Assembly (NCBI RefSeq): GCF_014648475.1
Contig: NZ_BMRE01000033.1
Span: forward strand, 31,769-95,768
Direction of reading: 5' to 3'
Origin: Lentzea flava
GTDB taxonomy: Bacteria > Actinomycetota > Actinomycetes > Mycobacteriales > Pseudonocardiaceae
DNA length: 64,000 nt
The notes below the pieces were generated by a model that made no database searches, was not told the origin of the DNA, and worked only from the letters and a program-made list of their open reading frames with translations. Of this stretch, positions 8,667 to 16,662 are shown piece after piece. Each line of letters starts with the position of its first letter. Position 1 is the first letter of the stretch. A program made the position numbers and the translations under genes.

Positions 8667-9092
8667 ATGGCCCCTCGAACCTGCTCCGTGGCGAACGCGC
8701 TGGAGGTCGTCGGCGAACGCTGGTCGCTGCTGGCGTTGCGCGAGGTGTTCTTCGGCAACACCCGCTTCGACCAGATCGCGGCGAACACGGGTGCCTCCCG
8801 CGACGTGCTCGCCGCACGCCTGAAGAAGCTGGTCGCCGCCGGGGTGCTGGAGAAGCGGCAGTACTCCGACCACCCGCCGCGGCACGAGTACCACCTGACC
8901 GATGCGGGCCGTGCGCTGCACAACGTGCTGTTGATGCTCAAGGAGTGGGGCGACACCCACGTGACCCAAGGCCCGCTCCCGCTCGTCTGGGAGCACTCGT
9001 GCGGCCGCACGCTGGAGCCACGCGTCGTGTGCGCGCACTGCGGCGAGGAAGCGACCTCGGAGTCGCTGACCAGCGCTTCGGTGGCGTCGTGA
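8667..9092 (+). CDS. HxlR family transcriptional regulator
   Basis: About 141 residues. The winged-helix HxlR signature is plain: CSVANALEVVGERWSLLALRE near the N terminus, then FDQIAANTGASRDVLAARLKKLVAAGVLEKR and a wing with HPPRHEYHLTDAGRAL. The C-terminal tail has CAHCGEE plus an upstream Cys, a possible metal or redox site. HxlR proteins respond to aldehydes, quinones or redox stress. It is divergent from an SDR reductase with two matching operators between them, so it probably represses both itself and the reductase. The next gene starts within its stop codon. Confidence 0.93.
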   Translation: MAPRTCSVANALEVVGERWSLLALREVFFGNTRFDQIAANTGASRDVLAARLKKLVAAGVLEKRQYSDHPPRHEYHLTDAGRALHNVLLMLKEWGDTHVTQGPLPLVWEHSCGRTLEPRVVCAHCGEEATSESLTSASVAS

Positions 9093-9460
9093 CGCCGAAG
9101 GAGGACCTGGCCGCCCGGCTGGAGGCGCTGCGGCAGCGGCTCGGCGCGACGTGGATGGTCGGGTTCGAGAACTTCGACGCCGGCCATCCGTTCATCGAGG
9201 TGCTGGAAGGGCCGACGTACCGGCTCACGGCCTACGAGCGCGGAAAGCCGGTGTTCGCGAAGGAGACGACGAAGCTCGACGAGATCCTGTACTGGGCGTC
9301 GTACGAGGTCACGTGGTCGATGGCGTACTCGTGGGCCGTGCAGCACCCCGTCGAGGGCGAGGAGCAGCGGTTCACCACGTTCCGGCGCCAGGAGGAGCTG
9401 CTGAACTCGCTGGACCCGCGGTGGGCGGAGCGCGCACGGGCGGGGCGGCCGACCCACTAG
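9089..9460 (+). CDS. Imm63-like protein, possible immunity protein
   Basis: About 123 residues, starting at GTG 9089, which overlaps the HxlR stop by four bases. The C-terminal half has the pattern DEILYWASYEVTWSMAYSWA, then FRRQEELLNSLDPRWAER. This resembles the Imm63 immunity family of polymorphic toxin systems as I remember it; I could not check it. No toxin gene is visible in the window. If the assignment fails, it is a small cytoplasmic protein of unknown function co-expressed with HxlR. Confidence 0.55.
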   Translation: MTPKEDLAARLEALRQRLGATWMVGFENFDAGHPFIEVLEGPTYRLTAYERGKPVFAKETTKLDEILYWASYEVTWSMAYSWAVQHPVEGEEQRFTTFRRQEELLNSLDPRWAERARAGRPTH

Positions 9461-9470
9461 GTTGTCCACC

Positions 9471-9716
9471 ATGAGCGAGGACGACGAGGACGAGTTCGCC
9501 GAGGACGACGACTTCGAGGACGAGGAAGACGCCGACGACCTCTTCGCCGTCACGCCCGAACCGCGCACGGTCTGCCACCTGTGCGGCGGGGCGAGCTACA
9601 TCGCCGCGCCCACGCTGGCGATCATCGGGGGCGCGCCGCGGACCGTGGACAACGGGCGGGAGTGCCCGCACTGCAACGGGGCGCGGACGTTCAACGGGCT
9701 GGTGCCGCCGCTCTAG
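9471..9716 (+). CDS. small acidic protein with a four-Cys zinc ribbon
   Basis: About 81 residues. The first 30 are almost all Asp and Glu (EDDEDEFAEDDDFEDEED). The rest holds CHLCGG and CPHCNG, two CxxC knuckles about 30 residues apart, like a DnaJ-type zinc ribbon. The function is unknown. ATG 9471 is preferred to a TTG three codons earlier. The stop codon is shared with the opposing gene inside the palindrome CTAG. Confidence 0.7.
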   Translation: MSEDDEDEFAEDDDFEDEEDADDLFAVTPEPRTVCHLCGGASYIAAPTLAIIGGAPRTVDNGRECPHCNGARTFNGLVPPL

Positions 9717-10159
9717 CCGCTCTGGCCGCTGTTGGCGCGGTGCCAGGCGAGGAACTCGCTGACCGGCGTGCCGGCGATCTCCTCGCCGATCACGTCGAGA
9801 GCCAGGTCGGAGGAGCGTTTGAAGCGGACGCACGACTTGCCCATGTCGAGCTTCTTGCCCGTGGCCGCGTACCTGGCGCGGAACGACTCCTCGCCGGGAC
9901 CGTTCACGGTCGTGAGGTAGACGGAGTAGTAGTTCTTCTGGGCGGCCAGGGCGACGTAGCTGAGGGGCTGCTTGTTGTAGGTCGGACCGCTCACCTCCAG
10001 CGGCACGTACCAGGTGATCATTCCCCACAGCATGCCCTCGACGTAGCCGTCGGGGAGGTGGGCGAGGATGACGTCGCGCACAGCGGTGACCTCGGCGCGC
10101 CGCTCAGCAGGCAGTTCGGCGAGGTAGTCGGCGACCGTCGAGGCTTTGCTCTGCACCAT
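9713..10159 (-). CDS. DUF1801 domain protein
   Basis: About 148 residues, starting MVQSKASTVADYLAELPAER. The pattern of an early VADYLAELP stretch, then VRDVILAHLPDGYVEGMLWGMITWYVP and a later LDMGKSCVRFK, matches the DUF1801/YdhG-like family of small soluble proteins. No catalytic role is established. ATG 10159 is chosen; the longer in-frame version would run into the divergent neighbouring gene and adds low-quality sequence. It converges on the zinc-ribbon gene with a four-base overlap. Confidence 0.8.
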   Translation of the reverse strand: MVQSKASTVADYLAELPAERRAEVTAVRDVILAHLPDGYVEGMLWGMITWYVPLEVSGPTYNKQPLSYVALAAQKNYYSVYLTTVNGPGEESFRARYAATGKKLDMGKSCVRFKRSSDLALDVIGEEIAGTPVSEFLAWHRANSGQSG

Positions 10160-10178
10160 GCGCGTACGGTAATCGCTC

Positions 10179-11051
10179 GTGGAGGTCCTGACCCGAGCCC
10201 AATGGCACGAACTGCGCGACGCACACGTCGCCCGCATGCGCCGGTTCACGGGTCCACATCAGGAACGGAAGCTTCGCAAGGAGAAGCATCCGGTGATGGA
10301 CTTCCTCTTCACGTACTACAGCCATCGGCCCGTGCGGCTGGAGCGGTGGCATCCTGGGCCCGGTGTCGTCCTGGAGGACGCGGCGGAGTACCTGGAGTTT
10401 CCGCACTACAAGGCCACGCCGGACGGCGTCGCGCTGGACGTGGACAGCTTCCTGAAGCAGCGCGGGAAGACGCTGGAGTTCGTCCAGGCGCTGCTCACGG
10501 CGACGCTGAGCAGGCCGGCGCGGCTCGGGTGCTTCGGGCTGCACGAGTGGGCGATGGTCTACCGGCAGGAACCCGAGGAGATCAGGCACAACGCGTGGCC
10601 GCTGCGGCTCGGCAGCGACGGCACCGACCGGGTGGTGGAGGCCAGCCGGATCCAGTGCGGGCACTTCGACGCGTTCCGGTTCTTCACGCAGCCCGCGCGG
10701 CCTCGCAACACGATCCAGCCGACGCGTGAGGACCAGGTCGCGAACGAGCAGCCGGGGTGCCTGCACGCGAACATGGACCTGTTCAAGTGGGCTTACAAGA
10801 TGGAGCCCGCCACCCCGTCCGACCTGGTCGCCGACTGCTTCGAACTGGCGGTTGACGTGCGGGAACTCGACATGCAGGCCTCGCCGTACGACCTGGCGCG
10901 GCTCGGGTACGAACCGGTGCCGATCGAGACGCCGGACGGCCGCGCGGAGTACGTGCGCAGGCAGGCGGCGTTCGCCGAGCGGGCGCGGCCGTTGCGAGAA
11001 CGGCTCATCTTCGTTTGCCAGTCGATACTTACAGTGACTTCACTTCGCTGA
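10179..11051 (+). CDS. putative 3-methyladenine DNA glycosylase-like protein
   Basis: About 290 residues. The protein has the segments EKHPVMDFLFTYYSHRPVRL, RLGCFGLHEWAMVY and LHANMDLFKWAYKM. I associate these with an actinobacterial family often labelled 3-methyladenine DNA glycosylase. I do not see a helix-hairpin-helix or other textbook glycosylase motif, so the activity is uncertain. It starts at GTG 10179, 19 bp from the divergent DUF1801 gene, so they share a very short promoter region. Confidence 0.55.
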   Translation: MEVLTRAQWHELRDAHVARMRRFTGPHQERKLRKEKHPVMDFLFTYYSHRPVRLERWHPGPGVVLEDAAEYLEFPHYKATPDGVALDVDSFLKQRGKTLEFVQALLTATLSRPARLGCFGLHEWAMVYRQEPEEIRHNAWPLRLGSDGTDRVVEASRIQCGHFDAFRFFTQPARPRNTIQPTREDQVANEQPGCLHANMDLFKWAYKMEPATPSDLVADCFELAVDVRELDMQASPYDLARLGYEPVPIETPDGRAEYVRRQAAFAERARPLRERLIFVCQSILTVTSLR

Positions 11052-11114
11052 CAGAGTTCACCTGTTAGCGTGATTGGCGGTCGTCGGGGGCCGCTGAGTA
11101 GTTGTGAGGGATCG

Positions 11115-12821
11115 ATGTCTCGACACCGCGCGCTGCGGGCGAAGGTGCGGCGCGGGATCGCCAAGTGGCCCGTGCTCATCGTCGTGTTCGTCGTGCTGAT
11201 CGGCCTCGGCTGGCTCGTCTTCTCGTGGGCCGGTGGAGTGCTCGACAGCCGTGCGAGGGCGCTGGCTCAGAACTGCAGCGAGGGCGACTCGGTGCTGCGC
11301 GTCGCCGCCACGCCGAGTGTCGCCGGGGCTGTTGCGGACGTCGCGCGCGCATGGAGCGCCACGCGGCCCGTCGTGTACGACCACTGCATCGCCATCGAGG
11401 TGACGTCGGCGGACTCGGCGGCCGTGCTCGACGGCCTGACGACGACGTGGGACTCGAACAAGCTCGGTGGGCGGCCGCACGCGTGGCTGCCCGACTCGAC
11501 GCTGTGGGCGAACCGGCTGAGCGCGCTCAACGCGAAGCTCGTCGGCGCGGCGCCCAAGTCGGTCGGCACCTCACCGGTGCTGCTCGCGGCCCCGGAGGCG
11601 GCGGCACCCGTGCTGAAGGACTTCCGCTGGTCGGACCTGCCCGAGGTGACGGACTGGAGCAAGTTCGGCCAGTCGTGGGGCCGGTTCAGCGTCGCGATGC
11701 CCGACCCGTCCGCGAACACGGCCTCCGCGCTGGCGATCCAGTCGGCACTGGCAGGCGGCAAGGGCCCGGTGACGGCGGAGTCGCTGGGCTCCGAGGCGTC
11801 GAAGGCCAAGCTGACCAAGCTCGCGGCCACGGTGCCGCCGGAGGTGCCGCCGACCACGCGCGAGGCGTTGCGGCGCCTGGGCGACAGCGCGACGGTGAAC
11901 GCGGCGGGCTTCAGCGTCACGCCGGTGTCCGAAGTGGACCTCTACAAGCACAACACCGGCAAGGAGGCGCCGTCGAAGCCGCTCGTGGGCGTGCTCCCGG
12001 TCGGACCGGCGCCGGTGGCGGACTTCCCGTACATCGCCCTGGGCGGCCCCGAGGTCGGCGAGGCGGAAGTGCGCGCGGCGCAGGCGTTCCGCGAGTTCAT
12101 GACCCAGCCGGCGCAGCAGAAGATCCTGGCGTCCGGCGGCCTGCGGGTGGAGTCCACTCAGGACCGTCCGTCGCCCTCCCCCGGCATCTCCTGGACCGCC
12201 GTGACGGAGAACCTCGTCCCCGCGGATGCGACCACCACGCAGCAGATCTCGTCGGCCTGGGCCTCGGCGGACCGCGGCGGTCAGGTCGTCACGGTGCTGA
12301 CCGACGTGTCGACGTCGATGAAACCCCGGCTGGACAAGGTGAAGGCCGCGCTGCGGGGCCAGGTCGACAGATCGGTGTCCGGCGCGTTCGGGCTCTGGGA
12401 GTTCGCGCGCGACCTGGACGGGTCCAAGCCCTACAAGCAGCTGGTCGCGACCGGGCCGGTGGCGGAGAAGCGCGATGCGCTGCGCCGGTCGATCGACGGG
12501 CTCAAGACCGCGGACGGGTCGCAGCTCTACACGTCGCTGGCGGCCTGTTACGAGACGGCGCACGACGGGTTCGTGGCGGGGCGGATCAACCGCGTTGTGG
12601 TGATCACCGACGGTGCTTCGGACGGTGGGATCGACCTGGCGGCGTTGAAGAGCCGGCTGCACGGCAAGGATCTGGCGATCAGCTTCATCGCCATCGGTGG
12701 TGAGGTGGACAAGGACGCGTTGAACGACATCGCGCAGACGACCGGTGGGTCGGTGTCCGTGGTGGAGAACGCCGACGGGGTTGATGCGGCTCTCGGGCAG
12801 GTGCTGTCGACGAAGGCCTGA
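11115..12821 (+). CDS. membrane-anchored substrate-binding / von Willebrand A domain protein
   Basis: About 568 residues. A single transmembrane helix (VLIVVFVVLIGLGWLVFSWA, residues about 17-36) follows a basic N terminus, so the body faces outside. Residues about 50-370 look like an extracellular solute-binding domain. Residues about 390-568 are a vWA domain with an intact MIDAS motif (DVSTS, near 396). ATG 11115 has GAGGGA four bases upstream. Such hybrids are common and uncharacterised in actinobacteria; metal-dependent adhesion or envelope chaperoning are guesses. It ends just before the repeat array. Confidence 0.85.
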   Translation: MSRHRALRAKVRRGIAKWPVLIVVFVVLIGLGWLVFSWAGGVLDSRARALAQNCSEGDSVLRVAATPSVAGAVADVARAWSATRPVVYDHCIAIEVTSADSAAVLDGLTTTWDSNKLGGRPHAWLPDSTLWANRLSALNAKLVGAAPKSVGTSPVLLAAPEAAAPVLKDFRWSDLPEVTDWSKFGQSWGRFSVAMPDPSANTASALAIQSALAGGKGPVTAESLGSEASKAKLTKLAATVPPEVPPTTREALRRLGDSATVNAAGFSVTPVSEVDLYKHNTGKEAPSKPLVGVLPVGPAPVADFPYIALGGPEVGEAEVRAAQAFREFMTQPAQQKILASGGLRVESTQDRPSPSPGISWTAVTENLVPADATTTQQISSAWASADRGGQVVTVLTDVSTSMKPRLDKVKAALRGQVDRSVSGAFGLWEFARDLDGSKPYKQLVATGPVAEKRDALRRSIDGLKTADGSQLYTSLAACYETAHDGFVAGRINRVVVITDGASDGGIDLAALKSRLHGKDLAISFIAIGGEVDKDALNDIAQTTGGSVSVVENADGVDAALGQVLSTKA

Positions 12822-12854
12822 CCGCTGTCAGACCCGCTCCCTAGAATTGAAATT

Positions 12855-13320
12855 GGGGGAACCCGGCCGCCGTCGTGTGTGTGGTGCGTGGCCATAGGGG
12901 AACCGCGCGGCCACGGCGGCCGTTGCTCCCGCATCCGGAACTCAGGTGCCGTGTGTGATGCACAGCCATGGGGGAACCACACCACTGCGACGGTCGTTGC
13001 CCCGCGGCATCGCAACCGGCCGCCACCGCGTTTGGCCAATAGGGAAACGTGCTGCCAGCGCGGCCGTTGCTCCCCGCATCTGGGAACCTGACCGCCGCTG
13101 TATGTGTGGTGCGCAGCCGCAGGGAACCACGCGGGCCACAGCGGCCGCTGCTCCCGCGCATGTGGGAACCCAGCCGCCGCCGTGCGTGCGGCGCGACCAC
13201 CGAGAAACCGTGCTGCCACGGATGGCGTTGCTTCCACGCATGTGTGAACCAGCCGCCGCCACACGTGGTGCACGGCCACCGGGGAACCACGCGGCCACGG
13301 CGGCCGTTGCTCCCAACATG
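12855..13320. repeat. six degenerate 70-81 bp tandem repeats
   Basis: The 496-bp gap between the vWA gene and the glycosyltransferase contains no convincing gene. Instead it holds about six units, each with GGGAACC, a GCCGCCG block, GTGTGTGGTGC, a second GGGAACCACGCGGCCACGGC block and GTTGCTCCCGCATG. The GTTGC anchor lies at 12922, 12996, 13066, 13147 (as GCTGC), 13227 and 13306, giving spacings of 74, 70, 81, 80 and 79 bp. The last unit ends in the start codon of the next gene. Units differ by many substitutions, so the array is old. Confidence 0.85.
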
Positions 13321-14475
13321 GGGGATGCACGGATCCTGGTCTCGTCGATGCCGTTCGCAGGCCACGTCGGCGCAATGGCCGCGGTGTCCAACGAACTCGT
13401 CAAGCGCGGCCACCACGCCATCGCGCACACAGGCGCGAAGTACCGCCACAAGTTCGAGAGCGCCGAGTGGCTGCCGTGGAAGCACGCACCGGACTTCGAC
13501 GACGCCGAGCTCGGCAAGGCGTTCCCGAGCGTCAAAGACGGCAAGGGCGTGCGGGCCAACTTCGCGAACGTCCGCGACGTGCTGGTCGGCACGGGAGCCG
13601 CACAGGCACGGGACGTCCTGGAAGCGGAGTTCGACCTCGTCGTGACGGATCACCTGGCGTTCGGGGCCGCGATGGCCGCCGAACTACGCCAAGTGCCGTG
13701 GGCGACCATCGCCGTCACACCTCTGGTGGCCAGCAGACCGCTGGTCAGGGTCGTGTCGGGGTTGATCGCAGACGGGATGTTCAACCGCATGCGCGCGGAA
13801 GTCGGCCTGAAGCCGAAACCCGGCGCACTGGAGGCCTTCTACTCACCGGAACTCGTGATAGCGCAAGGGGTTCCCGAGCTGGAGACCGTGCACCCACCGC
13901 ACCAGGTGCGGTTCGTCGGGCGGTTGATCAGCCCGCCACCCGCGGCCGTGCTGCCCGGCTGGTGGGCGGACCTCGACAACCGCACTGTCGTGCACGTGAC
14001 GCAGGGGACGCTGGAAACCGGCGCGGACGACCTGCTGAAGCCCGCGATCGAGGCGCTGGCCGGGCACGACGCGTTGGTGGTGGCAACGACCGGAGGTGCG
14101 GCCGTCGACACGCTCGGAACGCTGCCGGACAACGTCAGGGCGGCCGAGTTCATCCCGCACGACCTGTTGCTGCCGCGGACCGACGTGATGATCACCAACG
14201 GCGGCTGGGGTGGGGTGCTCGCCGCTATTGAGGCGGGTGTGCCGCTCGTCGTCGTGCCGGGGTCGCTGGACAAGCCTCAGGTGGCGCGACGGGTGGCGCG
14301 GGCGGGAGCCGGAGTCACCAGGCGGAAGCCGAGAGGGCTCGGGACCACGGTGGATCAGGTGCTGTCGGAGCCGCGCCACCGGGAGCGTGCGGAGGAGCTG
14401 GGACGGCAGATCAGGGCTGCCGGTGGCGCGGCCAGGGCTGCGGAACTGGTCGAGGAGCTGCTCAGGCGACGTTGA
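13318..14475 (+). CDS. GT1-family glycosyltransferase (MGT/UGT type)
   Basis: About 385 residues, beginning MGDARILVSSMPFAGHVGAM, the typical N-terminal strand and loop of macrolide/UDP-type glycosyltransferases with the catalytic His. The donor-binding C-terminal half has HDLLLPRTDVMITNGGWGG and GVPLVVVPGSLDKPQ (about residues 280-325). It would transfer an NDP-sugar to a small lipophilic acceptor. The only reasonable start, ATG 13318, lies in the last repeat unit and has no visible ribosome site, which is odd. No biosynthetic cluster surrounds it. The 3' end overlaps the converging reductase by 14 bp. Confidence 0.88.
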   Translation: MGDARILVSSMPFAGHVGAMAAVSNELVKRGHHAIAHTGAKYRHKFESAEWLPWKHAPDFDDAELGKAFPSVKDGKGVRANFANVRDVLVGTGAAQARDVLEAEFDLVVTDHLAFGAAMAAELRQVPWATIAVTPLVASRPLVRVVSGLIADGMFNRMRAEVGLKPKPGALEAFYSPELVIAQGVPELETVHPPHQVRFVGRLISPPPAAVLPGWWADLDNRTVVHVTQGTLETGADDLLKPAIEALAGHDALVVATTGGAAVDTLGTLPDNVRAAEFIPHDLLLPRTDVMITNGGWGGVLAAIEAGVPLVVVPGSLDKPQVARRVARAGAGVTRRKPRGLGTTVDQVLSEPRHRERAEELGRQIRAAGGAARAAELVEELLRRR

Positions 14476-15274
14476 AGCGGTCCGGGTCCGGGCCGGTTCG
14501 GGTGCCGTTGTCCAGTTCGGCGATGACCGTCATGTCGTCGGGGGCCAGTTCGAAGTCGAAGATGTCGATGTTCTCCTTGATCCGGTAGGGCGTGACGGAC
14601 TTCGGGATCACGACGTTGCCGAGCTGGATGTGCCAGCGCAGCACGATCTGGGCCGGGGTCTTGCCGTACTTCTCGGCCAGGCCGGTGATCTCCACCCTGC
14701 CCAGCAACGCGCCCTGCGCCAGCGGTGACCACGCCTCGGTGACGATGCGGTGGGTGACGTGGACCTTGCGCATCTCCTCCTGCTGCAGCAACGGGTGCAG
14801 CTCGATCTGGTTCACCGCCGGGGTGGTCGGGAACTCGTCGAAGAGCCGCTGCAGGTGTGGCGTGTGGAAGTTCGAGACGCCGATGGCGCGCACTCGGCCG
14901 TCGGCGTAGAGCTTCTCGAACGCGCGCCACGTCTCGGTGTAGAGGTTGCGTTGCGGGGTCGGCCAGTGGATGAGGTAGAGGTCGAGCACGTCGCGGCGCA
15001 GGCGGCGCATGCTCTCGTCGAACGCGCGCAGCGTCGAGTCGTAGCCCTGGTCGGAGTTCCACAGCTTGGTCGTGATGAACAGGTCGGGGACGCCCGCGAT
15101 GGCGTCGCCGACACCGGACTCGTTGCGGTAGGCGGCAGCCGTGTCGATGCTGCGGTAGCCCGCTTCGATCGCGGTCGTGACCGCACCGGCCACCTGGTCC
15201 TCCGGCACCTGGAAGACGCCGAAGCCGAGTTGAGGGATCCGTACTCCGTTGTTCAACGAGATCAGCGGAACCAT
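14462..15274 (-). CDS. aldo/keto reductase
   Basis: About 270 residues, in the 2,5-diketo-D-gluconate reductase-like branch. The catalytic tetrad is visible: Asp in RSIDTAAAYRNE (with Tyr a few residues on), Lys in FITTKLW, and His in LIHWPTPQ. The cofactor end reads VTPYRIKENIDIFDFEL, an NADPH-binding pattern. It starts at ATG 15274, inside the last 13 bases of the WYL regulator gene on the same strand, so the two are translationally coupled. The physiological carbonyl substrate is unknown. Confidence 0.93.
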   Translation of the reverse strand: MVPLISLNNGVRIPQLGFGVFQVPEDQVAGAVTTAIEAGYRSIDTAAAYRNESGVGDAIAGVPDLFITTKLWNSDQGYDSTLRAFDESMRRLRRDVLDLYLIHWPTPQRNLYTETWRAFEKLYADGRVRAIGVSNFHTPHLQRLFDEFPTTPAVNQIELHPLLQQEEMRKVHVTHRIVTEAWSPLAQGALLGRVEITGLAEKYGKTPAQIVLRWHIQLGNVVIPKSVTPYRIKENIDIFDFELAPDDMTVIAELDNGTRTGPDPDRFNVA

Positions 15275-16233
15275 GCGCGTAGCTTGGCATCGTTGTAGAC
15301 GTCCTGCATCGCCTTGATGGTTTCGATGATGTCGTGTCTCAACTCGTTTGGAGCGACCACTTCCACGTCCGCACCGAATTTGAGCAGGTCAGCAACGGCG
15401 TGACGGGTCGATTCTGTGGGAAAACCGAACTCCTCGCCCGGTTCCGGCGCGGCCTCCCTGATCACGCGCGCCTGGTGGCCGCTCAGCAGGTACTGGGTCT
15501 TGTCGAGGCCGGCTCGGGTCATGCGGACGATGACGCGCTCGCCGTACATGCGGGCCTCGAACTGCTCCGACCACTCGGCCCAGTACCGCGCCAGGTCGAA
15601 GTCCTCCGGCCGGTCGAAGGTGTCGTCGAGGACCTGGAGGGCTTGGACGCGGGCCACGCGGTAGGTGCGGCCGCTGCCGACGAAGTACCAGGTGCCCGCC
15701 TTCAACACCAGGCCGTACGGGTCGACCTCGCGCTCGACGGTCTGGCTGCCCCAGCGCTCGTAGGTCATGCGGACGCGGCGCTGCTCCCAGACGGCGTCGG
15801 CGATCGTGGCGAGGTGGCCGGTGGGTTCGTCGCCGCGGAACCACGTCGGGGTGTCGAGGTGGAAGCGCTGGCGGATCTGCTCGGCCCGCGAGCGCAGTTC
15901 CGTCGGCAGCGCGGCGAGGAGCTTGAGCTGGGCCGCGGCGGCGAACTCCTGCAGGCCCAGCTCCTCAGCGGGACCCGGCAGCCCTGCCAGGAAGAGCGAC
16001 TGGGCCTCCGCGCCGGTGAGGCCCGTCAGGCGGGTGCGGTAGCCGTCGATCAGCTGGTAGCCGCCGGTGGGACCGCGGTCGGCGTAGATCGGGATGCCCG
16101 CGCCGCTGAGCGACTCGATGTCGCGGTAGATCGTGCGGGGCGAGACCTCGAGTTCGCTCGCGAGCTCGTCCGCGGTCATCCGGCCCCTCGACTGGAGGAG
16201 CAGGAGGACCTGGATGAGGCGGCTGGACTTCAT
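15262..16233 (-). CDS. YafY/PafC-like HTH and WYL domain regulator
   Basis: About 323 residues. An N-terminal winged helix-turn-helix (SRLIQVLLLLQSRGRMTADE, then ELEVSPRTIYRDI) is followed by a WYL domain (about residues 140-220, with YGLVLKAGTWYFVG) and a C-terminal WCX extension. WYL proteins are ligand- or nucleic-acid-sensing regulators. ATG 16233 gives the standard start MKSSRLIQ; the upstream in-frame extension crosses the operator and is unlikely. A perfect inverted repeat at 16242-16260 lies between it and the divergent DUF3224 gene and is its probable operator. Confidence 0.92.
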   Translation of the reverse strand: MKSSRLIQVLLLLQSRGRMTADELASELEVSPRTIYRDIESLSGAGIPIYADRGPTGGYQLIDGYRTRLTGLTGAEAQSLFLAGLPGPAEELGLQEFAAAAQLKLLAALPTELRSRAEQIRQRFHLDTPTWFRGDEPTGHLATIADAVWEQRRVRMTYERWGSQTVEREVDPYGLVLKAGTWYFVGSGRTYRVARVQALQVLDDTFDRPEDFDLARYWAEWSEQFEARMYGERVIVRMTRAGLDKTQYLLSGHQARVIREAAPEPGEEFGFPTESTRHAVADLLKFGADVEVVAPNELRHDIIETIKAMQDVYNDAKLRAWFR

Positions 16234-16241
16234 CTCGTAAA

Positions 16242-16260
16242 CCTGACACGAACTGTCAGG
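16242..16260. promoter_or_regulatory. WYL regulator operator
   Basis: CCTGACA-CGAAC-TGTCAGG is a perfect 7-bp inverted repeat with a 5-base spacer. It lies 8 bp from the WYL start and 22 bp from the divergent DUF3224 start, so one bound protein could block both promoters. Confidence 0.8.
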
Positions 16261-16282
16261 ATCTGCCAGCAGAGTGGTCCAC

Positions 16283-16660
16283 ATGAAGGCAACCGGAACC
16301 ATCGAAGTGAAGAGCTGGGACGAGAACACCTGGGACGGCCGTCCCTACCAGGAGGTCGAGGGCCGCAAGCTCACCGAGGCGCACGTGCAGTTCGCCTACG
16401 CGGGCGACGTCAACGGCATCGGGAACTGCCGGTACCTCATGTCCTACGGCGACACCGTGTGCTGGACGACGGCCCTGGAGGAGATCACGACCGACAACGG
16501 CACGCTCGTGCTGCGGCACGTCGGCGCGTACCGCGAGGGTGTCGAGGCCGTGATCGAGATCCTGGACGGCACCGGCCCCTACGCGGGCGCGCGAGGTGCG
16601 GCGACGGTCGTCTGGGCGGAGGATGGCATCGCCACCTACACGTTGGAGTACGAGGTCTGA
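16283..16660 (+). CDS. DUF3224 domain protein
   Basis: About 125 residues, starting MKATGTIEVKSWDENTWDGR. The body alternates short beta strands (YRYL-type and VLRHVGAYREGVEAVIEILDG) and ends GIATYTLEYEV, matching the DUF3224 beta-barrel family. This family is often found next to YafY-type regulators and has no known activity. It is the first gene of a short operon: the stop is two bases before the next ATG. Control by the divergent WYL regulator is inferred from the operator at 16242. Confidence 0.85.
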   Translation: MKATGTIEVKSWDENTWDGRPYQEVEGRKLTEAHVQFAYAGDVNGIGNCRYLMSYGDTVCWTTALEEITTDNGTLVLRHVGAYREGVEAVIEILDGTGPYAGARGAATVVWAEDGIATYTLEYEV

Positions 16661-16662
16661 CG

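Noticed and set aside
12855..13320. CRISPR array
   Set aside because: The units are long and degenerate, without identical short repeats and unique spacers, and no cas genes are nearby.
12548..13653. Minus-strand frames through the repeat array that give a repeated peptide (EQRPPWPRGSP-like)
   Set aside because: The repetition follows from the DNA repeats. There is no ribosome site, and the frame continues into the antisense of the vWA and glycosyltransferase genes.
13318..14475. Part of a natural-product gene cluster
   Set aside because: The glycosyltransferase stands alone; no polyketide, peptide or sugar biosynthesis genes flank it.
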